From Streptomyces sp. NBC_00259 (lineage in GTDB: Bacteria; Actinomycetota; Actinomycetes; Streptomycetales; Streptomycetaceae), in the NCBI RefSeq assembly GCF_036181745.1, contig NZ_CP108080.1, positions 4,467,501 through 4,531,500 on the forward strand: DNA of 64,000 nucleotides. The letters are read 5' to 3'. Of this stretch, positions 26,569 to 35,259 are shown one piece after another. How positions within the stretch are numbered: the stretch's first letter is position 1; every line of letters begins with the position of its first letter. The position numbers and the translations under genes are program-made. Below the pieces are notes generated by a model. That model searched no databases, was not told the origin of the DNA, and worked only from the letters and a program-made list of their open reading frames with translations.

Positions 26569-28335
26569 TCAGAGGCGCTCGGGGGTGCGGATGCCGAGGA
26601 GCGCCATGCCCTGGTGGAGCGTGCGGGCGGTCAGGTCGACGAGGAAGAGGCGGTTCTCGAAGACCTCCACCGTGTTGTCCTCGCTGATGACCTGGCACTG
26701 GTCGTAGAACGTCGTGAGGTGGGACGCCAGCTGGTACAGGTACGCGGCCAGCTTGTGCGGCTCGTACGACGCGGCGACCTCGGCCAGGACCTCGCCGAAC
26801 TGGTCCAGGTGCAGCCCGAGCGCCCGCTCGGCCGGGGCCAGCGCGAGCTCCGGGTGGGCGGCCGGCTTGGCGTCGCCCGCCTTGCGGAGGATCGACTGGA
26901 TACGGGCGTACGCGTACTGGAGGTACACCGACGTGTCGCCGTTGAGCGAGACCATCTGGTCCAGGTCGAACTTGTAGTCCCGGACGGCCGACGTGGACAG
27001 GTCCGCGTACTTCACCGCGCCGATGCCGACGTAGCGGCCGTTCTCGACGATCTCCTGCTCGGTGAGGCCCACCTTTTCGGCCTTCTCGCGCACGACCGCC
27101 GTCGCCCGGTCGACCGCCTCGTCCAGCAGGTCTTCCAGGCGCACCGTCTCGCCCTCACGGGTCTTGAACGGCTTGCCGTCCTTGCCGAGGACCGTGCCGA
27201 AGGCGAGCTGGGCGGCCTTGACGTCGTCGTTCAGCCAGCCGATGCGGCGGGCGGTCTCGAAGACCATCTTGAAGTGGAGCGACTGGCGGGCGTCCACCAC
27301 GTACAGCAGCGTGGTCGCGCCGAGGTTCTGCACGCGGTCGCGGATCGCGGAGAGGTCCGTCGCCGCGTAGCCGAAACCGCCGTCGGACTTCTGGACGATC
27401 AGCGGGACCGGATTGCCGTCCGGGCCCTTGACGTCGTCGAAGAAGACGCACAGCGCGCCGTTGGAGCGGACGGCGACGCCCGACTCCTCCAGCAGCCGGC
27501 AGGTCTCGACCAGCATGTCGTTGTAGCCCGACTCGCCGACGATGTCCGGGTCGTCGATCTCCATGTCGAGCTTCTCGAAGACCGAGTAGAAGTAGATCTT
27601 CGACTCGTCGACGAACCGCTGCCAGAGCGCGAGGGTCTCCTTGTCGCCCGACTGCAGGTCCACGACCCGACGGCGGGCCCGGTCCTTGAACTCCGGGTCG
27701 GAGTCGAAGATCGCGCGCGAGGCCTTGTACAGCCTGTTGAGGTTGGACATGGCCTCCTCGCCGGAGGCGGAGTCGGCCTTGTGGTCCAGCTCGTGCGGGT
27801 GCTCGATCAGGTACTGGATGAGCATGCCGAACTGGGTGCCCCAGTCGCCGATGTGGTGGCGACGGACCACCTTCTCGCCCGTGAACTCCAGGATCTCGAC
27901 CATGGCCGCGCCGATCACCGCGGACCGCAGATGGCCGACGTGCATCTCCTTCGCCACATTCGGCTGGGCGTAGTCGATCACGGTCGTGCCGGGCTTCTCC
28001 GCGTGCGGCACGCCCAGGCGGGCGTCCGCGGCGCGGGCGGCGAGGGTCCTGACGATCGCCTCGTCGGTGATCGTGATGTTGAGGAAGCCGGGGCCCGATA
28101 CCTCGATGTCCTTGAGGAGGTCATCGGCTCCGAGCGCCTCCACGACCTTGGTCGCCAGCTCGCGCGGGTTGCCCTTCAGCTGCTTGGCGAGTGCCAGGAT
28201 GCCGTTGGCCTGGAAGTCGGCCCGGTCGCTACGTCGCAGCATGGGGTCGGCGGAGCCGGCCTCCGGCAGGGCTGCCGAGAGGGCGTCCGCGAGGCGCTGC
28301 TGCACGTTCGAAGCGAGGGAAGGGACCGAGGCCAT
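26569..28335 (-). CDS. argS: Arginyl-tRNA synthetase
   Basis: 588 residues. Class Ia enzyme: N-terminal ArgRS additional domain (about 1-110, with DFQANGILALAKQLKGNP), HIGH box as VAKEMHVGHLRSAVIG, then HHIGDWGTQFGMLIQYL. The C-terminal anticodon-binding DALR domain ends DLTARTLHQGMALLGIRTPERL. Length and motifs are those of an intact enzyme. It diverges from the lysS gene. Confidence 0.97.
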   Translation of the reverse strand: MASVPSLASNVQQRLADALSAALPEAGSADPMLRRSDRADFQANGILALAKQLKGNPRELATKVVEALGADDLLKDIEVSGPGFLNITITDEAIVRTLAARAADARLGVPHAEKPGTTVIDYAQPNVAKEMHVGHLRSAVIGAAMVEILEFTGEKVVRRHHIGDWGTQFGMLIQYLIEHPHELDHKADSASGEEAMSNLNRLYKASRAIFDSDPEFKDRARRRVVDLQSGDKETLALWQRFVDESKIYFYSVFEKLDMEIDDPDIVGESGYNDMLVETCRLLEESGVAVRSNGALCVFFDDVKGPDGNPVPLIVQKSDGGFGYAATDLSAIRDRVQNLGATTLLYVVDARQSLHFKMVFETARRIGWLNDDVKAAQLAFGTVLGKDGKPFKTREGETVRLEDLLDEAVDRATAVVREKAEKVGLTEQEIVENGRYVGIGAVKYADLSTSAVRDYKFDLDQMVSLNGDTSVYLQYAYARIQSILRKAGDAKPAAHPELALAPAERALGLHLDQFGEVLAEVAASYEPHKLAAYLYQLASHLTTFYDQCQVISEDNTVEVFENRLFLVDLTARTLHQGMALLGIRTPERL

Positions 28336-28427
28336 GAGCTTCCGTTCCTGTCAGTGGGTGATCGGTGCTAATTCGGTAGTCAAGTGTCCCATGGGGGAGC
28401 AACCTGTTTCTCCAGGCGACGGTGGGC

Positions 28428-28461
28428 TGTGGACAACCATCCGGTCCGGGGCTGTGGACAA
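28428..28461 (-). promoter_or_regulatory. Two consensus DnaA boxes
   Basis: TTGTCCACA occurs exactly twice on the minus strand (28436-28428 and 28461-28453), same orientation, 25 bp apart, within two 16-bp direct repeats GGGCTGTGGACAACCA. TTGTCCACA is the established Streptomyces DnaA box. The sites lie between argS and lysS, where both promoters should be. This is not oriC: no dnaA/dnaN and no dense box array. Confidence 0.8.
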
Positions 28462-28540
28462 CCACAGGGCCCGCTGTTCCGTCTGGGAGAATGGCTGGCA
28501 CCGGCTTCGACAGACTCAAGTATTCAAGGACGTGCCGATC

Positions 28541-30301
28541 GTGGCTCAGAGCAGCACCGAGACCGACTGGGTCTCCCGTTTCGCGGACGATGTCATCGCC
28601 GAGTCGGAGCGGCGTGCACCCGGGAAACCGGTCGTGGTTGCCTCTGGCCTGTCGCCGTCGGGCCCCATCCACCTGGGCAATCTGCGTGAGGTCATGACCC
28701 CGCACCTGGTCGCGGACGAGATCCGCCGCCGGGGGTACGAGGTCCGCCATCTGATCTCCTGGGACGACTACGACCGCTACCGCAAGGTGCCGGCCGGGGT
28801 GCCGGGCGTCGACGACTCCTGGGGCGAGCACATCGGCAAGCCGCTGACCTCGGTCCCCGCGCCCGCCGGCTCCTCGTACCCGAACTGGGCGGAGCACTTC
28901 AAGGCCGCGATGGTCGAGGCGCTCGCCGAGCTCGGTGTCGAGTACGACGGGATCAGCCAGACCGAGCAGTACACCTCGGGTGTCTACCGCGAGCAGATCC
29001 TGCACGCGATGAAGCACCGCGCGGACATCGACGGCATCCTCGACCAGTACCGGACGAAGGCCAAGGACGGCCAGCCGAAGCAGCAGCAGCAGAAGAAGCA
29101 GCAGCAGAAGCAGCAGCAGAAGCCGGTCGACGCGGCCGAGCTGGAGGCCGAGGAGGGCTCCGGCGCGGCGAGCGAGGACGACGGCAGCGGCGGCTCCGGC
29201 GGCTACTTCCCGTACAAGCCGTACTGCGGCAACTGCGAGAAGGACCTGACGGCCGTCACGGAGTACATCGACGCGACGACCGAGCTGACGTACTCCTGCA
29301 CGGCGTGCGGCTTCTCCGAGACGGTCCGGCTCAGCGAGTTCAACCGCGGCAAGCTCGTCTGGAAGGTCGACTGGCCGATGCGCTGGGCCTTCGAGGGCGT
29401 GATCTTCGAGCCGAGCGGTGTCGACCACTCGTCGCCCGGGTCGTCGTTCGTCGTGGGCGGCCAGATCGTCCGCGAGATCTTCGACGGAGTGCAGCCGATC
29501 GGCCCGATGTACGCGTTCGTGGGCATCTCCGGCATGGCCAAGATGTCGTCGTCGCGCGGTGGCGTGCCGACGCCGGCGGACGCGCTGAAGATCATGGAGG
29601 CTCCGCTGCTGCGCTGGCTGTACGCGCGCCGCAGGCCCAACCAGTCCTTCAAGATCGCCTTCGACCAGGAGATCCAGCGGCTCTACGACGAGTGGGACAA
29701 GCTGGAGTCCAAGGTCGCGGACGGTTCCGTGCTGCCGGCCGACGCCGCCGCCCACTCCCGCGCGGTGCGCACCGCCGCCGGTGAGCTGCCGCGTACGCCC
29801 CGGCCGCTGCCGTACCGGACGCTCGCGTCGGTCGTCGACATCACCGCCGGCCACGACGAGCAGACGCTGCGCATCCTGAGCGAGCTGGACCCGGCGAACC
29901 CGCTGTCCTCGCTGGACGAGGCGCGGCCCCGGCTCGACCGCGCGGAGAACTGGATCACTACCCAGGTCCCGGCCGACGCCCGGACGATCGTGCGCTCCGA
30001 GCCCGACACGGAGCTGCTCGGCTCGCTCGACGACGAGGCGCGCGAATCGCTGCGCCTGCTGCTCGACGGCCTGGACTCGCACTGGTCGCTGGACGGGCTC
30101 ACCACGCTCGTCTACGGAGTGCCGAAGGTGATGGCGGGCCTGGAGCCGGACGCCAAGCCGACGCCTGAGCTGAAGACCGCCCAGCGCTCCTTCTTCGCGC
30201 TGCTGTACCGCCTGCTGGTCAGCCGGGAGACGGGGCCGCGGCTGCCGACCCTGCTGCTGGCGGTCGGGGCGGACCGGGTGCGCAAGCTGCTCGCTGCCTG
30301 A
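28541..30301 (+). CDS. lysS: Lysyl-tRNA synthetase, class I
   Basis: 586 residues. GTG 28541 has AAGGA 10 nt upstream; GTG 28532 is in frame but too close to it. Class I LysRS signatures: SGLSPSGPIHLGNLREV (HIGH-like), four Cys (PYCGNCEKD and SCTACGF), SPGSSFVVGG and the KMSKS-like ISGMAKMSSSRG. A low-complexity insert of Gln/Lys runs then acidic and Gly/Ser residues sits at about 180-225, before the Cys cluster. Class I LysRS is normal for streptomycetes. A strong terminator follows. Confidence 0.95.
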   Translation: MAQSSTETDWVSRFADDVIAESERRAPGKPVVVASGLSPSGPIHLGNLREVMTPHLVADEIRRRGYEVRHLISWDDYDRYRKVPAGVPGVDDSWGEHIGKPLTSVPAPAGSSYPNWAEHFKAAMVEALAELGVEYDGISQTEQYTSGVYREQILHAMKHRADIDGILDQYRTKAKDGQPKQQQQKKQQQKQQQKPVDAAELEAEEGSGAASEDDGSGGSGGYFPYKPYCGNCEKDLTAVTEYIDATTELTYSCTACGFSETVRLSEFNRGKLVWKVDWPMRWAFEGVIFEPSGVDHSSPGSSFVVGGQIVREIFDGVQPIGPMYAFVGISGMAKMSSSRGGVPTPADALKIMEAPLLRWLYARRRPNQSFKIAFDQEIQRLYDEWDKLESKVADGSVLPADAAAHSRAVRTAAGELPRTPRPLPYRTLASVVDITAGHDEQTLRILSELDPANPLSSLDEARPRLDRAENWITTQVPADARTIVRSEPDTELLGSLDDEARESLRLLLDGLDSHWSLDGLTTLVYGVPKVMAGLEPDAKPTPELKTAQRSFFALLYRLLVSRETGPRLPTLLLAVGADRVRKLLAA

Positions 30302-30321
30302 TCACGGGGCCGCACGACGGA

Positions 30322-30358
30322 CGAAGGGCTCCCACCCTCTCGGGGTGGGAGCCCTTCG
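30322..30358. terminator. Bidirectional terminator after lysS
   Basis: A perfect 16-bp stem (CGAAGGGCTCCCACCC and its complement) with a 5-nt loop, 20 bp after lysS and before the end of the facing DUF2637 gene. Confidence 0.9.
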
Positions 30359-30361
30359 CCG

Positions 30362-30391
30362 TACGCGCTGCGGTCCTACGCGCTGCGGTCC
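30362..30391. repeat. 15-bp tandem duplication
   Basis: TACGCGCTGCGGTCC occurs twice head to tail, followed by shorter copies TACGCGG and TACGCGATGTGGTCC that run into the end of the DUF2637 gene. It sits just beyond that gene's stop codon. Confidence 0.8.
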
Positions 30392-30406
30392 TACGCGGAA
30401 ATGGTG

Positions 30407-31774
30407 CTACGCGATGTGGTCCTCTTCCAGCTCCGCGGTGTGGCGGTTGGTGAAGCGGTTGACCATGCGCTTCGACTCCTCGGCAGGGAGGGTGACGCGG
30501 AACTCGGCCTCCACGTTGTCGATGAACTCGCGCGGCGTCGGGTAGCTGCCGTTTATCGACTTCTTGAAGACCTGGTAGTACGACTCCTCGTCCGGGGCGG
30601 CGGGTTCGGGGGTGCCGCCGCCCTCGCCCATTTCCCGGGTGCGGCCGGGGCCGGCGGGGATGGGGAAGCTGCCGGTCTCCTCCGAGGAGGACTCCCCGTT
30701 CCAGGGCTCGGACTCCTCGTACTGCTGCTGGTACTGCTCAGCCGGGTACTGCTCGGCGGGGTACTGCTCCACCTGCTGGTACTGCTCGGTCTGGTACTGC
30801 TGCGGGCCCTGCTCCTCGTACCACTGCCCGTACTGCTGCTCCTCGGGGTCGTACGAGGGGTCGTAGCCGCCCTGGTACGGGACCTCTTGAGGGTTCCGGG
30901 CGTGGAGCCAGGGGCTTTCGTCGACGGGGGGCTGCTGCTCGGCGTAGTCCGGTTGCTGGGGGGAGGGGCTCTCCAGCTGGGGGCGCTGCTCGCCGGCAGG
31001 TGCCGCCTTCTGCGGAACGGGCGTCGCGCGGACGGCACGACTGTCCGCGATGACGTCCACCTGAGGGTCCGGGGGCAGCAGCACCGGCTCGATCCCGGCG
31101 GCGGCCAGCCCCGCGGGGGCCGTCTCCGCCAGCGGAACGCCGTATCTCGCGAGCCGCAGCGGCATCAGCGCCTCGACCGGCGCCTTGCGGCGCCACGCAC
31201 GCCCGTAGCGGGCCTGGAGCCGGGCCTGGTAGATCAGCCGGTCCTGCTCCAGCTTGATGACCTGCTCGTAACTGCGCAGCTCCCACAGCTTCATCCGGCG
31301 CCACAGCCGGAAGGTGGGGATAGGGGAGAGCAGCCAGCGGGTGAGGCGCACGCCCTCCATGTGCTTGTCGGCCGTGATGTCCGCGATCCGGCCCACCGCG
31401 TGGCGGGCGGCCTCGACGGAGACCACGAACAGGACCGGGATGACGGCGTGCATACCGACGCCGAGCGGGTCCGGCCAGGCGGCCGCGCCGTTGAACGCGA
31501 TCGTCGCCGCCGTCAGCAGCCACGCCGTCTGGCGCAGCAGCGGGAAGGGTATGCGTATCCAGGTCAGCAGCAGGTCGAGGGCGAGCAGCACACAGATGCC
31601 CGCGTCGATGCCGATGGGGAAGACCAGGGAGAAGTCGCCGAAGCCCTTCTGCTCGGCGAGCTCGCGCACGGCGGCGTACGATCCGGCGAAACCGATCGCG
31701 GCGATGATCACCGCACCGGCGACCACCACGCCGATGAGTATGCGGTGCGTGCGTGTCAGCTGCATCGCGGCCAC
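30407..31774 (-). CDS. DUF2637 (SpdB-like) membrane protein with Gln-rich tail
   Basis: 455 residues from GTG 31774, GGGAGGGGA about 8 nt upstream. The N-terminal about 150 residues hold four membrane helices (ILIGVVVAGAVIIAAIGFAG, VFPIGIDAGICVLLALDLLL, WLLTAATIAFNGAAAW, HAVIPVLFVVSVEAA). A conserved cytoplasmic region follows with HMEGVRLTRWLLSP and LWRRMKLWELRSY. The rest is low complexity, with repeated EQYPAEQYPAEQYQQQ, then a conserved C-terminal about 50 residues (FIDNVEAEFRVTLPAEE). DUF2637 is related to plasmid spread proteins; the chromosomal function is unknown. Confidence 0.86.
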   Translation of the reverse strand: MAAMQLTRTHRILIGVVVAGAVIIAAIGFAGSYAAVRELAEQKGFGDFSLVFPIGIDAGICVLLALDLLLTWIRIPFPLLRQTAWLLTAATIAFNGAAAWPDPLGVGMHAVIPVLFVVSVEAARHAVGRIADITADKHMEGVRLTRWLLSPIPTFRLWRRMKLWELRSYEQVIKLEQDRLIYQARLQARYGRAWRRKAPVEALMPLRLARYGVPLAETAPAGLAAAGIEPVLLPPDPQVDVIADSRAVRATPVPQKAAPAGEQRPQLESPSPQQPDYAEQQPPVDESPWLHARNPQEVPYQGGYDPSYDPEEQQYGQWYEEQGPQQYQTEQYQQVEQYPAEQYPAEQYQQQYEESEPWNGESSSEETGSFPIPAGPGRTREMGEGGGTPEPAAPDEESYYQVFKKSINGSYPTPREFIDNVEAEFRVTLPAEESKRMVNRFTNRHTAELEEDHIA

Positions 31775-31996
31775 CCGCGATCCCCTCCCTTGTCCTTTTG
31801 TGGCGCCGGTGGCGCGGGCCAAGCCTGGCACATGAATGCGGAGCCCGGGCCTCCGGGGAGGTCCGGGCTCCGGCCGGATGCCGGTGCTTCCCGACCGTCC
31901 AACAGATGGTGCAGGTGTGGGGGTTGGGTCCGCAGGCGACCGGACCGTCGGTCCGCCGGCCTGCGGGTGTGGCCGGTCTCCCGGCCCGCCGCGAGC

Positions 31997-32722
31997 CTAG
32001 TTGGCCTTCGCGACCGAGGTCGTGGCCTCCTTGGCCGCGGTCACCGCGTCCTTCATCAGCGCCGACGCGTCCGGGGTCTTCGCCCCCGCGTATCCGGCAC
32101 CGTTGTACCCGAGCGTGACCACGACGTTGCCGGTACGAGCCACGATCGTTGCGTACTTGAAGTCTTCGCCGGTCTTCTTGAGGCCGAAGCCGATCGCCGT
32201 GGCCTCTTCGCCGACACCCGCCGCGGGGGAGGTCTTGACGCCCTTGGCGCCGTCCGTCGCCCGGGTCTTGGCGACCTCCTTCTCGTACGCGTCCTTGGCG
32301 CGCTCCTCGCCGCTGCCCAGCCCGGCCTCGGACTCGAAACGCTGGAAGGACACGTCGAGCCAGCGGTAGTTCGAGCCCTTGACGCCCTTGTCCTCCAGGC
32401 CGTTCCAGGAGCAGCTGCCGCGGACGCCCGTGTCGCTGGAGGTGCCGGCCGTGCCGGCCTTGTTCTTCACCTTGGGCACCAGCTCCTCGATCGTCTTCGA
32501 GGCGAGGGCCTTGCAGGGCTGGGGGAGCTTGGCGAACTTCGCGGGCTCCACGGTCGCCGCGGACTGCTTCGTGTCGGGCGAGGAGCCCTCGGAGGAGGAC
32601 GAGCCGGTGTCCGAGCCCGAGCCCTTGCTGTCGGAGTCCGACGAGCAGCCGGCGACGACGAGCATCACCGGGACGGCGGCGCAGGCGAGTATGCGGGTGA
32701 GTCGCGGGGCTGATCGGTGCAT
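31997..32722 (-). CDS. DUF3558-type lipoprotein, copy 1
   Basis: 241 residues from ATG 32722, GAAGGAA upstream. Signal peptide with lipobox (LVVAGC), then a Ser/Asp/Gly linker and a domain with two conserved Cys (LPQPCKAL and RGSCSWNGL), typical of DUF3558 lipoproteins. TIEELVPKVKNK and VVVTLGYNGAGYAG are further family-like parts. It is probably exported and anchored outside. It lies next to a second related lipoprotein on the same strand. Function unknown. Confidence 0.84.
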   Translation of the reverse strand: MHRSAPRLTRILACAAVPVMLVVAGCSSDSDSKGSGSDTGSSSSEGSSPDTKQSAATVEPAKFAKLPQPCKALASKTIEELVPKVKNKAGTAGTSSDTGVRGSCSWNGLEDKGVKGSNYRWLDVSFQRFESEAGLGSGEERAKDAYEKEVAKTRATDGAKGVKTSPAAGVGEEATAIGFGLKKTGEDFKYATIVARTGNVVVTLGYNGAGYAGAKTPDASALMKDAVTAAKEATTSVAKAN

Positions 32723-32913
32723 GGTTCCTTCAGTCGGTGTGTCGTACGGTCCGCCGTCTGCCGGACGGGGAGTCCGGATCCGGGCGGACGGTCCGGTTCT
32801 TCCGGGGCGGCCACGGTACGTCGACACGGTACGACGCCGAAGTCGTCCGGTGGGAGCGAGTGACGGATCCGGCGGGCTCGGGCAGCGGCTCGCAGGAGGC
32901 CCCTGCGGACGCG

Positions 32914-33747
32914 CTAGTCGTTGAAGCGCTCGGCCAGTTTCCGGGCCAGACCCTGGGCCTTTTCCTGCAGTTCCTTGCTGTCCGGCAGCTCCGTCACCCG
33001 CGCCGGCTGCTCGCCGTACTGGACGGTCACGATCACGTTCGATGTGCGGAACACCACGCTCACGGTGCGCTGCTGCGCGGTGGAACCGGCCCGGGCGAGG
33101 ACGTCGTCGAGGAACGCGGCGTCGCCGAGGCCGTCGAGCACACGGGGCTCCAGGCCCTCGGGGGCGCTGCCCGGGTCGCCGGACGGCGAGGTGGTGGCCG
33201 AGGGCGAGGTGGTGGCGGGGTTGTGCGCGGTGCTCGTGGCCGGCGCGCCCGAGGAGGGGGTGCCGCCCGTGGGGCCGTCCTGCGGGGCGCCGCCCCCGGC
33301 GGGAACGGGCAGGTCGGCCGAGTCCTGCTTCTTGACGTACACCTCCTGCGCGCGCTGGTCGTCGCTGACGTCCTGGTCGTAGGAGACGACGCGCTCGACG
33401 TCGATACGGAGGTTGTGCGAGGCCTCCGGGGAGTCGGCCTTCCAGCTGCAGCCGACACGGCGGTCGGTGTCGTACGTGACGGCGGCCGTGCCGCGGAACA
33501 CCTTCTCCTGCTGGTCCTCGGGCAGCTCGGCGGCGCCGGGGAGCAGATCCCGGAGCATGGCGCGCTCGACGGCGCCGCACGGCTCGTAGAGCGTGCGGTA
33601 CTTGCCCGGGAGTGCGACGGGGCCCGCGGTCTCGCCCGTCTTGGCCTCGGTGGTCGAGCCGTCGTCGGCGGATCCCGCGCTGCAGCCGGTGACGAGCGTC
33701 GCCACGAGGAGCGCCACGACACCGGGTACGTACCCCCTTCGCTGCAC
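32914..33747 (-). CDS. DUF3558-type lipoprotein, copy 2
   Basis: 277 residues from GTG 33747, which has GAAGGGAG about 9 nt upstream; GTG 33771 lacks one. Lipobox LVTGC, then a region with two Cys (LYEPCGAVERAMLRDLLP and RVGCSWKAD) parallel to copy 1. A Pro/Thr/Ser insert (about 155-200) separates it from a C-terminal VVFRTSNVIVTVQYG that matches copy 1's NVVVTLGYN. The two genes look like an old tandem duplication. Function unknown. Confidence 0.84.
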   Translation of the reverse strand: MQRRGYVPGVVALLVATLVTGCSAGSADDGSTTEAKTGETAGPVALPGKYRTLYEPCGAVERAMLRDLLPGAAELPEDQQEKVFRGTAAVTYDTDRRVGCSWKADSPEASHNLRIDVERVVSYDQDVSDDQRAQEVYVKKQDSADLPVPAGGGAPQDGPTGGTPSSGAPATSTAHNPATTSPSATTSPSGDPGSAPEGLEPRVLDGLGDAAFLDDVLARAGSTAQQRTVSVVFRTSNVIVTVQYGEQPARVTELPDSKELQEKAQGLARKLAERFND

Positions 33748-33942
33748 GTTCCCAGGCTCCCTTCTCTGCACTTACGGACACTCGGCCGCTGCTGCGCGCG
33801 GCGAAAACTGGTTGCCGCCCGATGCGCGCCGATGGACACAATGTGTATCGCACGCGCAGCTGTGAACGCCGGTCCGCTGTCCCTTTTGCTGATCCTGGCG
33901 CCGGTTTTGCGTTAGTCGGCTTATCGGGGGAATCGAGGAAGT

Positions 33943-35136
33943 ATGTCGTATGTAGAGGTGCCCGGCGCGAAGGTCCCGATCCGGATGTGGACGGACCCGT
34001 CCACGGTCGAGGACGGCGCCATGCAGCAGCTGCGGAACGTCGCGACGCTCCCCTGGATCAAGGGCCTCGCCGTGATGCCGGACGTGCACTACGGCAAGGG
34101 CGCGACGGTCGGCTCGGTCATCGCCATGCACGGTGCGGTCTGCCCGGCGGCGGTCGGTGTCGACATCGGCTGCGGAATGTCCGCCGTGAAGACCTCGCTC
34201 ACCGCGAACGACCTGCCGGGCGATCTGTCCCGGCTCCGTTCCAAGATCGAGCAGGCGATCCCGGTCGGGCGCGGTATGCACGACGACCCGGTGGACCCGG
34301 GCCGGGTGTACGGATTCCCGGTGTCGGGCTTCGACGACTTCTGGTCGCGGTTCGACGGGATCGCGGACGCGGTCAAGTTCCGCAGGGAGCGGGCGGCCAA
34401 GCAGATGGGGACGCTCGGTTCCGGAAACCACTTCGTCGAGTTCTGCCTGGACGAGTCCGGCTCCGTATGGCTCATGCTGCACTCCGGCTCGCGGAACATC
34501 GGCAAGGAGCTCGCCGAGCACCACATCGGCGAGGCCCAGAAGCTGCCGCACAACCAGGGCCTGATCGACCGCGACCTGGCGGTGTTCGTCGCGGACACCC
34601 CGCAGATGGCCGTCTACCGGAGCGACCTGTTCTGGGCGCAGGAGTACGCGAAGTACAACCGCGCGCTGATGATGGGGCTCTTCCAGGAAGTGGTCCGCAG
34701 GGAGTTCCGGAAGGCGAAGGTCACCTTCGATCCGGTCATCTCCTGCCACCACAACTACGTGGCGGAGGAGCGGTACGAGGGGATGGATCTGCTGGTCACC
34801 CGGAAGGGAGCGATCAGCGCGGGCTCGGGGGAGTGGGGGATCATCCCTGGTTCCATGGGTACGGAGTCGTACATCGTCCGCGGTCTGGGCAACCCGAAGT
34901 CGTTCAACTCGGCGTCGCACGGTGCCGGTCGGCGGATGAGCCGGAACGCGGCGAAGCGGAAGTTCTCCACTAAGGATCTCGAGGACCAGACGCGGGGCGT
35001 GGAGTGCCGTAAGGACTCCGGGGTCGTGGACGAGATCCCGGCCGCGTACAAGCCGATCAGCCAGGTGATCGATCAGCAGAAGGACCTGGTGCAGGTCGTC
35101 GCGAAGATCAAGCAGGTCATCTGTGTGAAGGGCTGA
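33943..35136 (+). CDS. rtcB: RtcB-family RNA ligase
   Basis: 397 residues. RtcB joins 2',3'-cyclic phosphate or 3'-phosphate ends to 5'-OH ends with GTP and Mn2+. Metal ligands appear in VMPDVHYGKGATVGS, VGVDIGCGM, GTLGSGNHFVEF and SCHHNYV. The guanylylated His is in FNSASHGAGRRMSRNAAKR. No archease or rtcA gene is adjacent. Length is at the short end of the family. It is followed by a terminator and stands alone, divergent from the lipoprotein pair. Confidence 0.94.
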   Translation: MSYVEVPGAKVPIRMWTDPSTVEDGAMQQLRNVATLPWIKGLAVMPDVHYGKGATVGSVIAMHGAVCPAAVGVDIGCGMSAVKTSLTANDLPGDLSRLRSKIEQAIPVGRGMHDDPVDPGRVYGFPVSGFDDFWSRFDGIADAVKFRRERAAKQMGTLGSGNHFVEFCLDESGSVWLMLHSGSRNIGKELAEHHIGEAQKLPHNQGLIDRDLAVFVADTPQMAVYRSDLFWAQEYAKYNRALMMGLFQEVVRREFRKAKVTFDPVISCHHNYVAEERYEGMDLLVTRKGAISAGSGEWGIIPGSMGTESYIVRGLGNPKSFNSASHGAGRRMSRNAAKRKFSTKDLEDQTRGVECRKDSGVVDEIPAAYKPISQVIDQQKDLVQVVAKIKQVICVKG

Positions 35137-35161
35137 ATCCAGCACACCACGTGATCGACGG

Positions 35162-35187
35162 GCCCCGGACTGTGCGTCCGGGGCTTT
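35162..35187 (+). terminator. Terminator after rtcB
   Basis: A 9-bp perfect stem GCCCCGGAC/GTCCGGGGC with a 5-nt loop is followed by TTTG, 26 bp after the rtcB stop. Confidence 0.8.
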
Positions 35188-35259
35188 GTGGTCCAACGAG
35201 CACGGTCACAACAGCTGTCGATGGTTCCGTGCAGTTTCAGCGAGTGGTTCCGGGTGGTT

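Noticed and set aside
26503..28371. 622-codon open frame on the plus strand
   Set aside because: It is the complement of argS. High-GC codon bias keeps antisense frames open; its translation is Arg/Val/Leu-rich with no motif.
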